NCBI RefSeq assembly: GCF_048001765.1
Contig: NZ_CP181447.1
Span: forward strand, 1,116,001-1,180,000
From: Bombiscardovia asteroides_K
GTDB lineage: Bacteria; Actinomycetota; Actinomycetes; Actinomycetales; Bifidobacteriaceae
Length of the DNA stretch: 64,000 nucleotides
Direction: 5' to 3'
Shown: positions 50,995 through 62,606 of the stretch, piece after piece
Layout of the letters: each line of letters begins with the position of its first letter
Numbering within the stretch: position 1 is the first letter of the stretch
Made by a program: the position numbers and the translations under genes
The notes under the pieces: model-generated
Databases searched by the model: none
What the model saw: only the letters and a program-made list of their open reading frames with translations
What the model was told of the DNA's origin: nothing

Positions 50995-51468
50995 ATGGTC
51001 TACCTCATCCCAGCGCCGGGACTGCTGACCGCGCTCCTCCTGGCCCTGATCGACATCCGCTCCCGGCGAGTCCCACGTCTTTTGGTGCTCTTGGGACTGG
51101 CGTTGCAGACCATAACGCTGTTGGTCTTTTCTCTGATCCAGGCCCGGCCGATACTACTCGCGCAGGGCCTCCTGTTGACTTTGGCCTCTGCAGGCCTTCA
51201 ACTTCTGCTGGCCCTGGTCCGACCCGGCGCGCTGGGACTGGGCGACGTGACCGCTACGGGTCTGGTCGCGCTGAGTCTATCAGTTCTGGGGTGGACAGCC
51301 ATCCTCATCTGGTGGCTGATGATGGGCCTGCTGGGACTGGTTGCACTCGCTCTGGTCTGGTTGGCTCGCCGACGTAGACCCGACAGAACGAACAATCCTC
51401 TCTCACTGGCCTACGTCCCGGTCATCCTCGTCGCAGCGGTGGTGACCCTGATCATTGATGCCATCTAG
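50995..51468 (+). CDS. Prepilin peptidase (A24)-like membrane protein
   Basis: A 157-aa integral membrane protein. The two catalytic aspartates of type IV prepilin peptidases are recognisable: Asp20 in ALIDIRSRRVP and the GxGD motif in ALGLGDVTATG near residue 82. The N-terminal cytoplasmic methylase domain of PilD is absent, as in the short A24 forms. About five helices. No pilus genes are in the window, so its substrate is unknown. A TATGAT at 50978-50983 suggests transcription begins a few bp before the ATG, which has no clear Shine-Dalgarno; a leaderless mRNA is possible. Confidence 0.82.
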   Translation: MVYLIPAPGLLTALLLALIDIRSRRVPRLLVLLGLALQTITLLVFSLIQARPILLAQGLLLTLASAGLQLLLALVRPGALGLGDVTATGLVALSLSVLGWTAILIWWLMMGLLGLVALALVWLARRRRPDRTNNPLSLAYVPVILVAAVVTLIIDAI

Positions 51469-51498
51469 GACCGGCAACTGAGTTCCAGGGACAAAGCA

Positions 51499-52695
51499 CT
51501 AGTTGCTCTGCTGGTTGTGCTGGGACTCCCAGGCCTTGTACTCCTTGACATCGCGGTTGAACTGATCAGGGTTGTCGCTGAACCTGGTCTCTCCCGTGTC
51601 CATGTTGACGGTCACGAAATAGAGCCAGTCGCCCGACTCAGGGTGCATGACCGCCTGGATGGCCTCGTCCCCAGGGCTACCGATGGGGCCTGGTGGCAGA
51701 CCCTGGTGGATCCTGGTGTTGTAGGGGTCGTTGGCATTCTTCAGCATGGCGTCGGTAAGCTTCAAGGCCGAGACATTGTTGGAGTAGGCCACGGTGCTGT
51801 CCATGCCCAGGGGCATTCCCTTGGCCAATCGGTTTTCGATGACCCTGGCCACCTTGCTGTAGTATTCCGACTTGTTGACCTCGGCCTCGGTGATGGAGGC
51901 CGTGTTGAGTATGGTCTGCCGATCCTGACCTCCGGGAACGCCCAACTGGTCCAGGTGCTCAATCCGCTTGGAGACCAGGTTGCCCAGGATGACCTTGGCC
52001 GACCCGGCCTTGCGCACGTCGTACTCGCCAGGCTGCAACCAACCCTCAAAGTTGCCCTGCGCCTCCTGGGGCAGGATGTCCTCGCCCTTGGCCTGGATCA
52101 GAGCGTCGAATTCGCTCTGCGGAACCCCGGAAAGCTGGGCGGCCCGGGCAACCACATCGCGGACCCGCTCACCGGCCCTCACCTGCAGGAAGCCTCCGGC
52201 CTTGTTCCGGTCGGTCAAGATGGCCACAACATCCGAGGCCTTCATCCGCAGACGCAGATCGAAGGTGCCGGGTAGGAGCCTGGATTCGGACTGGGTGCTG
52301 GTGATGGCATGCAGGAAGGCAGCCGTGGACTTGACCACCCCGGCTTTGACCAGATTGGCACCCACCTGATCAGCCCCCTGGCCGCTCTCAACCGTAAACT
52401 CCAAGGGCTGACCGCCAGGGCCTGGATAGTCGGGAGCTACCTCCTTGGTGGCTACGATCCTTGGGGCGCCGTGGCGCAGCCCGCCTACCAGAATCACCAC
52501 GCAGGAGGTGGCCAGCACAACAGCCAGGGCGATGATGACAATCATGATCTGCTTGCGATGCTTACGCCTTTCCCGCCGACGACGCATCTCACGACGCGAA
52601 CGAGGAGGACGCGGCGGCATGGCGGAAACCGGGGTCTGCCCATCGGCAACCCACTGGACCTTGTCCTGGAAGAATTCCTGCATGTCGTCGGCCAA
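51499..52695 (-). CDS. mltG: Endolytic murein transglycosylase MltG
   Basis: A 398-aa single-pass membrane enzyme (YceG family) that cleaves nascent glycan strands. The first 48 residues are Arg-rich and cytosolic, the membrane helix spans about 50-72, a LysM-like subdomain follows, and the catalytic Glu lies in ASITEAEVNKSEYYSKVARVIENRL near residue 268. GLPPGPIGSPGDEAIQAVMHP is the diagnostic second motif. It directly abuts ruvX, a common arrangement (alaS-ruvX-mltG) in Actinobacteria. Confidence 0.95.
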   Translation of the reverse strand: MADDMQEFFQDKVQWVADGQTPVSAMPPRPPRSRREMRRRRERRKHRKQIMIVIIALAVVLATSCVVILVGGLRHGAPRIVATKEVAPDYPGPGGQPLEFTVESGQGADQVGANLVKAGVVKSTAAFLHAITSTQSESRLLPGTFDLRLRMKASDVVAILTDRNKAGGFLQVRAGERVRDVVARAAQLSGVPQSEFDALIQAKGEDILPQEAQGNFEGWLQPGEYDVRKAGSAKVILGNLVSKRIEHLDQLGVPGGQDRQTILNTASITEAEVNKSEYYSKVARVIENRLAKGMPLGMDSTVAYSNNVSALKLTDAMLKNANDPYNTRIHQGLPPGPIGSPGDEAIQAVMHPESGDWLYFVTVNMDTGETRFSDNPDQFNRDVKEYKAWESQHNQQSN

Positions 52696-53185
52696 TTAGC
52701 ACTCCTTGTCGGCACGTTGGTCGTCAAGGGCCGACTGCAACAGCACAACAGCGGACTGCTGATCGACCACGGGACGATGTCTTCGCCCGTCCACGCGGGC
52801 ATCGTAGAGCTGACGATGGGCGCTGACGGTCGTCAGTCGTTCGTCTCGCAATACTACACTGGGCAGCTGCGCAGGGGCAACGCCGGAATCTTGTGCAGCC
52901 TCCTGCAGGCGTCCGGTCAGGGCGCGCACCCAGCGGGCCGCCTTTTTGGCGCTGCGACCAGCCTGGCCGCTCAGCAGCAGGGGGTGTCCGACTACGACCT
53001 TGGACACACATTTATCCATAATCAGGTCTTCCACCTGGTCCAGGGCCTGAAAGTAGTCGCCCTGAACCCTGATGTTGCCAGCGGGAAAGGCCAGGGTCAG
53101 CTCCGGGTCCGACAGGGCCAGACCCACCCTGGCTTCACCAAGATCCACCCCCAACCACACGGCTGTCTGTGATCCCACGAGGAAC

Positions 53186-53208
<23 letters not shown>
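52696..53208 (-). CDS. ruvX: RuvX/YqgF RNase H-fold nuclease
   Basis: A 170-aa putative pre-16S rRNA nuclease/Holliday junction resolvase. Motif I is WLGVDLGEARVGLALSD with the metal-binding Asp; VVGHPLLLSGQAGRSAKKA and VVLRDERLTTVSAHRQL follow; the last acidic site is near DQQSAVVLLQSALD. As called it overlaps the 3' end of alaS by 23 bp; a start 30-40 bp further in is possible. Confidence 0.93.
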
Positions 53209-55867
<2,659 letters not shown>

Positions 55868-56033
55868 ACTGCTTCTGCTCCTTCAGACCCGGTGAACGCC
55901 GACTGGATTACGGGTTGTCCAAATGACTCGGTTGTCCGGGGTGCGAACAGGGCGCCCGCACTCCGGACTGATAGCTGAATATGGTGATTTTACACCGGCC
56001 AGACGCATCTGTCCTGGCCTGTCCGCCCCGGGC

Positions 56034-56273
56034 TCAGCCCTGGAAGCGGTCCAAATAGCGGCGGTTCAGCTCGTCCTGCCGCTGGTGCATTGTCTGGGTG
56101 AAATCGCGCACCAGACCGGACAGGGTCCGTGAGGCCACCTGATCCTGGTCCTCGCCCAGCACGAATTCCCTCGCACGCTTGGGGGTATTGGCCCTCACAT
56201 AGGCCTCGGCCTTGGTCACCAGGACCACGCCTGCCGTGACGCCCAGACCCATCCAGAAGATCCGTTTGAACAT
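56034..56273 (-). CDS. Small membrane-anchored hypothetical protein
   Basis: A 79-aa protein with a short N-terminal hydrophobic segment (about 6-22) and a charged tail (HQRQDELNRRYLDRFQG at the end). No family recognised beyond its conserved position in bifidobacterial-type clusters. Its ATG overlaps the stop of the DUF948 gene (TGATG), so the two are translated together. Confidence 0.8.
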   Translation of the reverse strand: MFKRIFWMGLGVTAGVVLVTKAEAYVRANTPKRAREFVLGEDQDQVASRTLSGLVRDFTQTMHQRQDELNRRYLDRFQG

Positions 56274-56704
56274 CAGCGGGTCCTCCCCTCGTTCCCTTGG
56301 CCGTCATCGGCCTTTTTTGCTGTGGAGGGTTTGGATTCGGCGCTGTCGCGACCTCCTGAAAGGAATGACGAGATCGTCTTGCGCAGGGCATAGAGGAAGG
56401 CTGCCACTTTGATGACCGGCTTGCCCAGCATCGATCCATACAGATCGGTCAGGGCGCCGACGTTACCTGCTGTGGTCGAGGCCGCTGCGGAGATGCGATT
56501 GACGTCGGTCAGGGTCTGGTTGAGCTGGGTGACCGTGCTGGCAGACTCGTCCAAGGTAGGCACGACATGGTCGCCCGCCTGCTTGATGGTCTGCGCCAGC
56601 TGATCGAAGAGCTTCCCCAGACGAATCAGGGGATAGATCAGAAACCCCGCCAGGATAGCGAAGGCAATGGCCGCTATCAGGCCGGCAATCTGTCCTACGT
56701 CCAT
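56273..56704 (-). CDS. DUF948-family membrane protein
   Basis: A 143-aa protein with an N-terminal transmembrane segment (about 6-30), a helix of heptad-like repeats (LDESASTVTQLNQTLTDVN), and a Ser/Lys-rich tail. This is the DUF948 layout, found next to alaS in Actinobacteria; function not established. Starts the two-gene unit with the 79-aa protein. Confidence 0.85.
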   Translation of the reverse strand: MDVGQIAGLIAAIAFAILAGFLIYPLIRLGKLFDQLAQTIKQAGDHVVPTLDESASTVTQLNQTLTDVNRISAAASTTAGNVGALTDLYGSMLGKPVIKVAAFLYALRKTISSFLSGGRDSAESKPSTAKKADDGQGNEGRTR

Positions 56705-56796
56705 CTGCTACCTCTCTTCCATTGGTACGATACTGGGGACAACGCTAGCACGCGCTGTCTATCAGTCCAGGCCATGACCGGCCTGTTGAAGCCGGT

Positions 56797-57465
56797 TCAT
56801 TGATTGAAGGACCGAACCTGCAGGGCGCGCTCAAAAGGGGCCTCCGTATCGAAGTCGAATATGGTGACGCTTCCGTTGCTCGGACGGCTGCTGGTGTCGT
56901 ACCGACCGCCGCCGAAACGGTTGACCAGACTGAGCAGGGTGTTGCCGTGCGAGATCAGCAGGACGCGGTCGTCATTCCTCAGGTGTTGGTCGGCTGCAAT
57001 CAGGGCAAATCCGCCGGCAATGCGCGTCCAGTACTCGCTGTCGGACTCGGCATCGCCAAATGGGTCGGCCTCCTTGAGGAAGTCCCTGGTGGCGGACAGA
57101 CCGAAATGGTCCACAATCTGCTGGTAGGTGCCTGCTCCATGGGGCGCGCCTGCAGCCCACCAGGCCATGGCCATGTCCTGCCCCTCGAAGTAGCCGTAGA
57201 ACTGCTCGCGGAAGTGGCTGTCGCTGACCGGTTCAGGCTTGTTCTCAGACTGGTTCTGGGCCAGGATCCTGCGGACTGTCTCCTGGGCCCGGGTGGTGTC
57301 CGAGCAGTATGCGGCCGCGAAACTCACCTTGCTTAATTTACGACCTGCACGGTCGGCATCCTCCAGCCCCGATGAAGTCAAGGGCGAGTTGGACCAGCCC
57401 TGGAGACGGTTGTAGCGATTGAAATAGGTCTGCCCATGGCGGACGGCATACAGATGGAGCAACAT
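56797..57465 (-). CDS. Histidine phosphatase (phosphoglycerate-mutase-like)
   Basis: A 222-aa protein starting MLLHLYAVRHGQTYFNRYNRLQGWSNSPLTSSG, with Arg9-His10 and the RLQGW lid; second histidine in VLLISHGNTLLSL. The frame extends 81 bp upstream into the rpsD terminator region without coding quality. Longer lid and RLQGW motif separate it from the SixA-like protein at 3454. Substrate unknown; broad phosphatase activity is usual in this branch. Confidence 0.85.
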   Translation of the reverse strand: MLLHLYAVRHGQTYFNRYNRLQGWSNSPLTSSGLEDADRAGRKLSKVSFAAAYCSDTTRAQETVRRILAQNQSENKPEPVSDSHFREQFYGYFEGQDMAMAWWAAGAPHGAGTYQQIVDHFGLSATRDFLKEADPFGDAESDSEYWTRIAGGFALIAADQHLRNDDRVLLISHGNTLLSLVNRFGGGRYDTSSRPSNGSVTIFDFDTEAPFERALQVRSFNQ

Positions 57466-57520
57466 GCCCCTATTATCGCACCCATTACCCCAGCAGGGGC
57501 GGCAAATCCTGACATGCAAA

Positions 57521-57543
57521 GGGCCCCGGACGAACCGGGGCCC
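57521..57543 (-). terminator. rpsD terminator
   Basis: Arms GGGCCCCGG and CCGGGGCCC with loop ACGAA, 16 bp after the rpsD stop, followed on the minus strand by TTTGCATGTC. Confidence 0.85.
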
Positions 57544-57558
57544 CAAAGTTCCTAGTGC

Positions 57559-58185
57559 TCAGCGAGCGTAGAACTCGACCACGTACTGGATGTTGATCTG
57601 AACCGGAATCTCCTCCGGCTCGGGCTTGCGGACCAGGCTGGCCTTCAGTGAGGCCAGGTCCACGTCCAGGTAGCCGGGGACTGCGGGCAGCACATCCCGG
57701 TGGACACCTTCAGCAGCGATCTGGAAGGGCACCATGGTCTGGCTCTTGGGCTTGACCTGAATGGTCTGGCCGGGCTTGACCCTGTAGGAGGGACGGTCCA
57801 CGATGTTACCGTCGACCAGGATGTGGCGGTGAACCACGTACTGACGGGCCTGGGCGGTTGTACGGGCGATGCCGGCGCGCAGGACCAGGTTGTCCAAGCG
57901 GCACTCCAGCTCGCGAAGCATGGCGGCACCGGTCTGGCCGGACTCGTGGGTGCCCCGCTCATAGGCGGCACGCAGCTGCTTCTCGGAAACGCCGTACTGG
58001 GCGCGCAGCCTCTGCTTCTCACGCAGACGGACGGCGTAGTCGGACTCGGTGCGACGGCGGCTGCGGCCGTGCTCGCCGGGGCCATAAGGGCGCTTCTCGA
58101 ACAGGCGCTGGGCCTTGGGAGTCAGGGCGATGCCCAGAGCGCGGGACAGGCGGACCTGGCGACGCGCACGCTGAATGTTAGTCAT
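57559..58185 (-). CDS. rpsD: 30S ribosomal protein S4
   Basis: A 208-aa primary 16S-binding protein. N-terminus TNIQRARRQVRLSRALGIALTPK; S4 RNA-binding domain about 97-160 (RLDNLVLRAGIARTTAQARQYVVHRHILVDG); C-terminal VQINIQYVVEFYAR. The zinc cysteines of some S4 forms are absent, the C-minus type. S4 often represses its own operon through a leader structure; here the transcript is monocistronic and ends in a strong terminator. Confidence 0.98.
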   Translation of the reverse strand: MTNIQRARRQVRLSRALGIALTPKAQRLFEKRPYGPGEHGRSRRRTESDYAVRLREKQRLRAQYGVSEKQLRAAYERGTHESGQTGAAMLRELECRLDNLVLRAGIARTTAQARQYVVHRHILVDGNIVDRPSYRVKPGQTIQVKPKSQTMVPFQIAAEGVHRDVLPAVPGYLDVDLASLKASLVRKPEPEEIPVQINIQYVVEFYAR

Positions 58186-58503
58186 TGATGCAATCCTTAC
58201 TTGCTTCTGTCGTTATCTGAACGAAGACGGCCGAAACCGTCGAGTCAGGCCTCTCCAATGCTTCACCGTGCCAAGCACGAACGACCTTGCGGCCGCCGAC
58301 CCATTGATGGGCTGAGACTCCAGATAGGTCCGCGCACAAATGCGCAAACCAAGTGTTTATTAAACCACATGAGCGCGACCGACGGCAGAGCCAATGTTGT
58401 GATATATTCATACCAACGGTCGGTATGTAATTGATCCACGGCATGAAGACTCCCCCAACCGATCAATGACGATTCAACTCAGCGACCTGAAAGGAAGACA
58501 ACC
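58186..58503. other. Divergent control region between rpsD and the TetR-MFS pair
   Basis: About 320 bp. Left part is the rpsD leader and promoter; it contains a GCGCA/TGCGC hairpin with a CAAA loop at 58332-58345. Right part holds the tetR promoter and the 19-bp operator at 58409-58427, listed separately. No gene seen. Confidence 0.7.
58400..58427 (+). promoter_or_regulatory. Extended -10 promoter with TetR operator
   Basis: An extended -10, TGATATATT (58400-58408), directly precedes the palindrome CATACCAACGGTCGGTATG (58409-58427), which is symmetric at all but the central three or four bases. A TetR protein bound there would sit on the transcription start. The next gene encodes a TetR repressor, so autorepression is the natural reading. 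Confidence 0.75.
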
Positions 58504-59190
58504 ATGGCCCGCAACGCACACCCCGAGCTGACGCAGGAGCGGATCATAAAAGCCGCCACTGAGCTCTTCACCAGCCAGGGCTACGACAAAACAAGCATGC
58601 AGGACATCATCAATGCGACAGCAGGCTTGAGCAAGGGAGCCGTCTACCATCACTTCCAGTCCAAGGAAGATCTCTTCGACGCCGTGGCCAATAGGTTGAT
58701 GAACACCATGAGCGAGACGTCCGGCAAAGCCCAAACCCGGTCGAAGCAAGGCACGGCTTTGGAGCAGCTGCAGTCGCTCTTCTCCCCTGAGCGAGCGCGA
58801 AAGAGACTGGAGGCCGCGGATCTGATGTTCCGCAAATTCAACCCAAAAGCCAATCCCAAGATGATCGGCATGGAATTCACCGCCGTGGTGGACGAGCGGG
58901 ACGACTTTGTCGACCTCTTGGAAGAGGGCAACCAGGACGGCTCACTACATGTGGAACACGTCGAACAAGCCGCAGAGATCCTCCGCCTACTGGCCAACAT
59001 GTGGCTGCTGCCCTTCTTTCGCCGGGGCACGCAGGCAGAACTGCGCACCAGAGCCGCTTGTTTCTTCTCGATCATGCAAGGCTTGGGCATCCCCCTGCAA
59101 GATCAGGGATTCTCCGACCTATTGGCCTCCTTCGGCACCGACACCAAGGGCAACAAGAAGGAAAAGACCGAAAGCGAAGTCGCGATATGA
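58504..59190 (+). CDS. TetR-family transcriptional repressor
   Basis: A 228-aa regulator with an N-terminal helix-turn-helix (about 10-57: RIIKAATELFTSQGYDKTSMQDIIN, then AGLSKGAVYHHFQSKEDLFDAV), the classic TetR signature, and a variable ligand domain. ATG follows GAAAGGAAG by 6 bp. Its operator is visible upstream. It overlaps the start of the MFS gene (ATGA), so repressor and pump share a transcript; a pump substrate is the likely inducer. Confidence 0.95.
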   Translation: MARNAHPELTQERIIKAATELFTSQGYDKTSMQDIINATAGLSKGAVYHHFQSKEDLFDAVANRLMNTMSETSGKAQTRSKQGTALEQLQSLFSPERARKRLEAADLMFRKFNPKANPKMIGMEFTAVVDERDDFVDLLEEGNQDGSLHVEHVEQAAEILRLLANMWLLPFFRRGTQAELRTRAACFFSIMQGLGIPLQDQGFSDLLASFGTDTKGNKKEKTESEVAI

Positions 59191-60464
59191 ACCCGCCCGC
59201 TCACGACCAAGCCTCAAGTAGGGGCCGCTCCAAGGGCAGGGGGCTGCTGACTCCGCCCTTCATTGCTCTTCTGACGACTGAGATTCTCTCCAATCTGGGG
59301 CAAACATGCTTGGTCTTCGCCCTGCCGCTTCATCTGCTCAATATTTCAGGATCGGCATCCCTCTATGGCATGGCCTCCGCTCTGGCAGTCCTTCCATCCA
59401 TACTCCTGACCCCTCTGGGCGGAGCTCTGGCCGACCGGCTGCACAAGCAGTCCACCATGGCGGTTCTGGACATTCTGTCGGCATTGACCGCCTTCTTGTA
59501 CATCCTGATAAGCCGCAAGGTTGACCCGGTTTTTTTGACCGTGGCCTGCATGATGCTGTTTAATGCCTACAGAGCCTGTTACAGCCCAACGGTGCAGGCA
59601 GCCCTTCACTATCTGGTGGACAGAAAAGACCTGACCCGTGCATCAGCCCTGGTTTCCCAGGCGATCTCCCTGGTAGGAATGATCGGACCAGTATTGGCCG
59701 GCATGGTCATGGGATTCTTCGGAATCATGCAAGTGGTCGGGGTCGCCGCCTTGGTCTGTCTTCTTTCTGCCGTCTGGATCAGAATCGCCGTCAGGATTCC
59801 CGAACCAGCGCAGGGCCCCTCACAAGGCCCAAGAGCGCTGGTGAGCCACCTGGTCGAGGACACCAAAGCCGCTGCACAATTTTTGGTCAGACATGGCAAC
59901 CTCAAAGTGGTCATAGGACTCAGCCTGGCGGCCAACCTGATCTTTGCCTCCTACATCAACGTGGCCCTGCCATACATGATCACTCGCACGCTGGGTCTGA
60001 GCAATGCCATGCAGGGGCTGGCCGAAGGAATACTGGCCAGTGGGAGCCTGCTTGGAGCCATCTTGGTGTCCATCCGTCCAGACTGGTTCTATCTGCAACG
60101 GATACCCATACTGCTCTCGGGCAGCGCCCTGGTTCTCCTGCCCATTGCGGCAGGACTGCTTTTGCATTTGCCTACATATGCCCTCTTCGCCCTGGTAACC
60201 GGGTGCATGGCTCTGGCTGCGGGAATGGTGCAGACGGTCAACATCACTTCCCTGTCATATGAGCAGATTCATACCCCTTCAATGCTGATAGGCAAGGTGA
60301 TAGGGTTGACCAACAGTCTATGCATGTGTGCGATTCCGCTGGGACAGGCCGCCTTCGGCCCACTGATCGACCACTGCCCCATGACCCTGATTATCACTGG
60401 AGTGGTCATAGTGACACTGCTTACCTGTCTGATAGCCAGACTGGCCATGAAACCGGACGAATGA
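59187..60464 (+). CDS. MFS efflux transporter
   Basis: A 425-aa, about 12-helix MFS protein. The start is the ATG overlapping the tetR stop, giving MNPPAHDQASSRGRS; upstream codons lie within tetR. Motif A is GGALADRLHKQST after helix 2, and HLLNISGSASLYGMASALAVLPSILL marks helices 1-2. The MFS_3/enterobactin-exporter-like class is plausible. Coupled to its TetR, so a regulated drug or metabolite exporter. Confidence 0.92.
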   Translation: MNPPAHDQASSRGRSKGRGLLTPPFIALLTTEILSNLGQTCLVFALPLHLLNISGSASLYGMASALAVLPSILLTPLGGALADRLHKQSTMAVLDILSALTAFLYILISRKVDPVFLTVACMMLFNAYRACYSPTVQAALHYLVDRKDLTRASALVSQAISLVGMIGPVLAGMVMGFFGIMQVVGVAALVCLLSAVWIRIAVRIPEPAQGPSQGPRALVSHLVEDTKAAAQFLVRHGNLKVVIGLSLAANLIFASYINVALPYMITRTLGLSNAMQGLAEGILASGSLLGAILVSIRPDWFYLQRIPILLSGSALVLLPIAAGLLLHLPTYALFALVTGCMALAAGMVQTVNITSLSYEQIHTPSMLIGKVIGLTNSLCMCAIPLGQAAFGPLIDHCPMTLIITGVVIVTLLTCLIARLAMKPDE

Positions 60465-60576
60465 CTGGCAAGATGGATACTGATTAAATGCCACCACGGC
60501 GCTTTTCTTCCTGGCGATCAGGGCCCCATCGCTTAGCAGCAGATATACGGAAGGATCTCAAGAGGGCTGGCATACC

Positions 60577-61149
60577 TCACTTTGCTGGAGGCACTGTCTT
60601 GCATATCTTCTGAGTGAAGGCTTGGCGGCGTTCAGGCGTATCAACCTTCGAGTCGATGCGGCCCAGAATGCTGGCTCCAGTGAATTTGATACCGCAGAAT
60701 TTTAGGATGGAGTACTTCCATCGGGTCACAGTGGAACCATACATCTTGGAGACGAAGGCCGGGCCATGGCTGCTGCTGATGATTTGTGCGGTCTTGCCCT
60801 TGAGCAGCCCCTCCGATTTGAGGCTGCTCTCATACCGATAGGCAAATTGTGGCGTGAGTACCCTATCCACCCAACCCTTGAGGATGGCCGGCTCACCCGC
60901 CCACCAAATGGGGAAAACAAAGACCAGATGATCGGCTCGGGCGACCATACCTTGATAACGCTTGGGGGCTGATTCGTCCTCCATGTGCTTGGCGTAGCCG
61001 TAGCGAAGCACCGGGTCAAAGTCTTCCTGGCTGAGGTCGATCATTTCGACCTTGTGACCCTTGCGCCGGGCGGCTTGTGCATAAGCCTGGGCGTTGGCAT
61101 GGCTAAAACTACCGCCATAGGGTGATCCTTGAATAACAAGTATGTTCAT
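60577..61149 (-). CDS. Flavodoxin-fold NAD(P)H-dependent oxidoreductase
   Basis: A 190-aa KefF/MdaB/NQO1-like reductase. FMN or FAD loop MNILVIQGSPYGGSFSHANA; ADHLVFVFPIWWAGEPAILKGWVDRV is the family's flavin-binding motif; HGPAFVSKMYGSTV follows. Start at the ATG after GAAGAAGTAAATGAT; the frame extends far upstream but reads as non-coding and overlaps the ABC-2 gene. Own promoter and a 16-bp dyad lie upstream. Quinone or nitro-compound reduction is the usual activity. Convergent with the MFS gene. Confidence 0.9.
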   Translation of the reverse strand: MNILVIQGSPYGGSFSHANAQAYAQAARRKGHKVEMIDLSQEDFDPVLRYGYAKHMEDESAPKRYQGMVARADHLVFVFPIWWAGEPAILKGWVDRVLTPQFAYRYESSLKSEGLLKGKTAQIISSSHGPAFVSKMYGSTVTRWKYSILKFCGIKFTGASILGRIDSKVDTPERRQAFTQKICKTVPPAK

Positions 61150-61187
61150 ATCATTTACTTCTTCAGTTATGCCGCATTTGGTTTTAT

Positions 61188-61232
61188 CTATTGTCCAAAA
61201 TAGTTTTATATTCGATAGATTACCGTAAGCAA
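61188..61232 (-). promoter_or_regulatory. Oxidoreductase promoter with dyad operator
   Basis: On the minus strand: TTGCTT, 16-bp spacer, TATAAA (61205-61210), then immediately the dyad CTATTTTGGACAATAG (61188-61203; arms CTATT/AATAG). A repressor here would cover the start point. The regulator is not in the window; HxlR- or MarR-type proteins commonly control such reductases. Confidence 0.6.
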
Positions 61233-61268
61233 AACCGCTGACAGAAAGATGATATGAATGCAGGAAAG

Positions 61269-62606
61269 CTACCCGATCATACTGGGGTCGGAGCTGACAG
61301 GAGCGACCAGAGTGGCCCGGGTGCGTGTCAGGCGGGAGACCATGAGACCGACACAGGCATAAGCCAGAGCGAACAAGGCAACCACAGTCAGTGGAAGGCC
61401 CCAGGAGGCCGAACCTGTTGTGCTTGAATCCATTATTGATTGGACTGCAGTGTTGTACCACCAGCCCGGCGTCAATTTGCCGATGGTCTGCATGACCGGA
61501 GGCAGGGGGCCGCCGGAACTCGATCCGGAGGTGAACATAACCACCAGGCCGAAGGTGACCCCGACGGAGTTTATGAGCGAAGAAGAAGGATTGAACTGAG
61601 AAAGCATGAATCCAAAGGATGCCGCCGATACAGCGAATATCAGCATGACGAAAAAGCTCAGCAGCACCCTCTCCCAGCCAAGTGAAACCAGGGACACCCC
61701 CGATGCCGCCATACCGAAGGCAACAAGTGCCACGTAGTATGCCCAGGAGAAGCCTGCCACAATGATGGCTGCCGTGAGTTCCTGTCCATTCAGGCTGGTT
61801 GATCGCATTGGAGAGGCAAGCAGGCGTCGATGTCGGTCAGGAGAACTGAAAGCTCCGAAGAGCGTGGCAACGCAGACCGTCAATGCCGTCATCAGGGGAA
61901 AAGCAGCCAGGCCGACTGTCGTAGCGAAGCCTTTCAACAGGGCTCCATGGCCATCAGTCTTCGGGCTGGCATGGATGCCCACATGTGGCTGGTTGCCGGC
62001 ATAGTGGGCCACTGCATAGGCAGCCGCATCCTTGACCGCAGCAGATGAATGCAGCTCCATCGAACCGTTTTGGCCTAGACCCGTAAGCCAAGCAGTACGA
62101 AGAGCATCAAAATAACTATCCACCTGCAATTGTGCCAGACTGCCGCGGCTGGAATTATAGGAGGCGGCCGTTTCAACTTTAGGAAAATCAGACGTCTTAC
62201 CGCCACTGTGAGCTTGGGCAGCAGTGTCTTCAAGCGCCTCAAGGAACCGTTGACCATATCCCTTAGGAATGATGACAGTTAAATCACTTTTGCCGGATAC
62301 GTTGGCATCCTGCAGAGCTTGAGGTTTATCTTCTACTGTCTCCAGATGGGCCGACTTGCCCAAATACTTCTTCAGACCCTGGCCCAGCTCGCAACCAACC
62401 TGGTTACCGCAATCCCTGTTGATGACGACCACCTTCGCACGTGCGGGTTCAAAGCGACCAACCGAGCTTGAGGCATTGGCACGCACCGCGGCCTGCATAT
62501 TCGCGGAACCGACGACAATCATGATCAGGCTCATGCCCACCAGGTACAGGAGGAGGTAGAACTTATGCGCCCAGATGACGCGCAGTGCTGTTTTACAAGT
62601 ATTCAT
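61269..62606 (-). CDS. ABC-2 type transporter permease
   Basis: A 445-aa membrane protein with one N-terminal helix (about 13-35), a long extracellular domain (36-215), and about five C-terminal helices (from 235), the ABC-2/YhgE-like layout. It overlaps the upstream permease by 14 bp. The two permeases and the partial ATPase likely make one drug or lipid exporter. Substrate unknown. Confidence 0.88.
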   Translation of the reverse strand: MNTCKTALRVIWAHKFYLLLYLVGMSLIMIVVGSANMQAAVRANASSSVGRFEPARAKVVVINRDCGNQVGCELGQGLKKYLGKSAHLETVEDKPQALQDANVSGKSDLTVIIPKGYGQRFLEALEDTAAQAHSGGKTSDFPKVETAASYNSSRGSLAQLQVDSYFDALRTAWLTGLGQNGSMELHSSAAVKDAAAYAVAHYAGNQPHVGIHASPKTDGHGALLKGFATTVGLAAFPLMTALTVCVATLFGAFSSPDRHRRLLASPMRSTSLNGQELTAAIIVAGFSWAYYVALVAFGMAASGVSLVSLGWERVLLSFFVMLIFAVSAASFGFMLSQFNPSSSLINSVGVTFGLVVMFTSGSSSGGPLPPVMQTIGKLTPGWWYNTAVQSIMDSSTTGSASWGLPLTVVALFALAYACVGLMVSRLTRTRATLVAPVSSDPSMIG

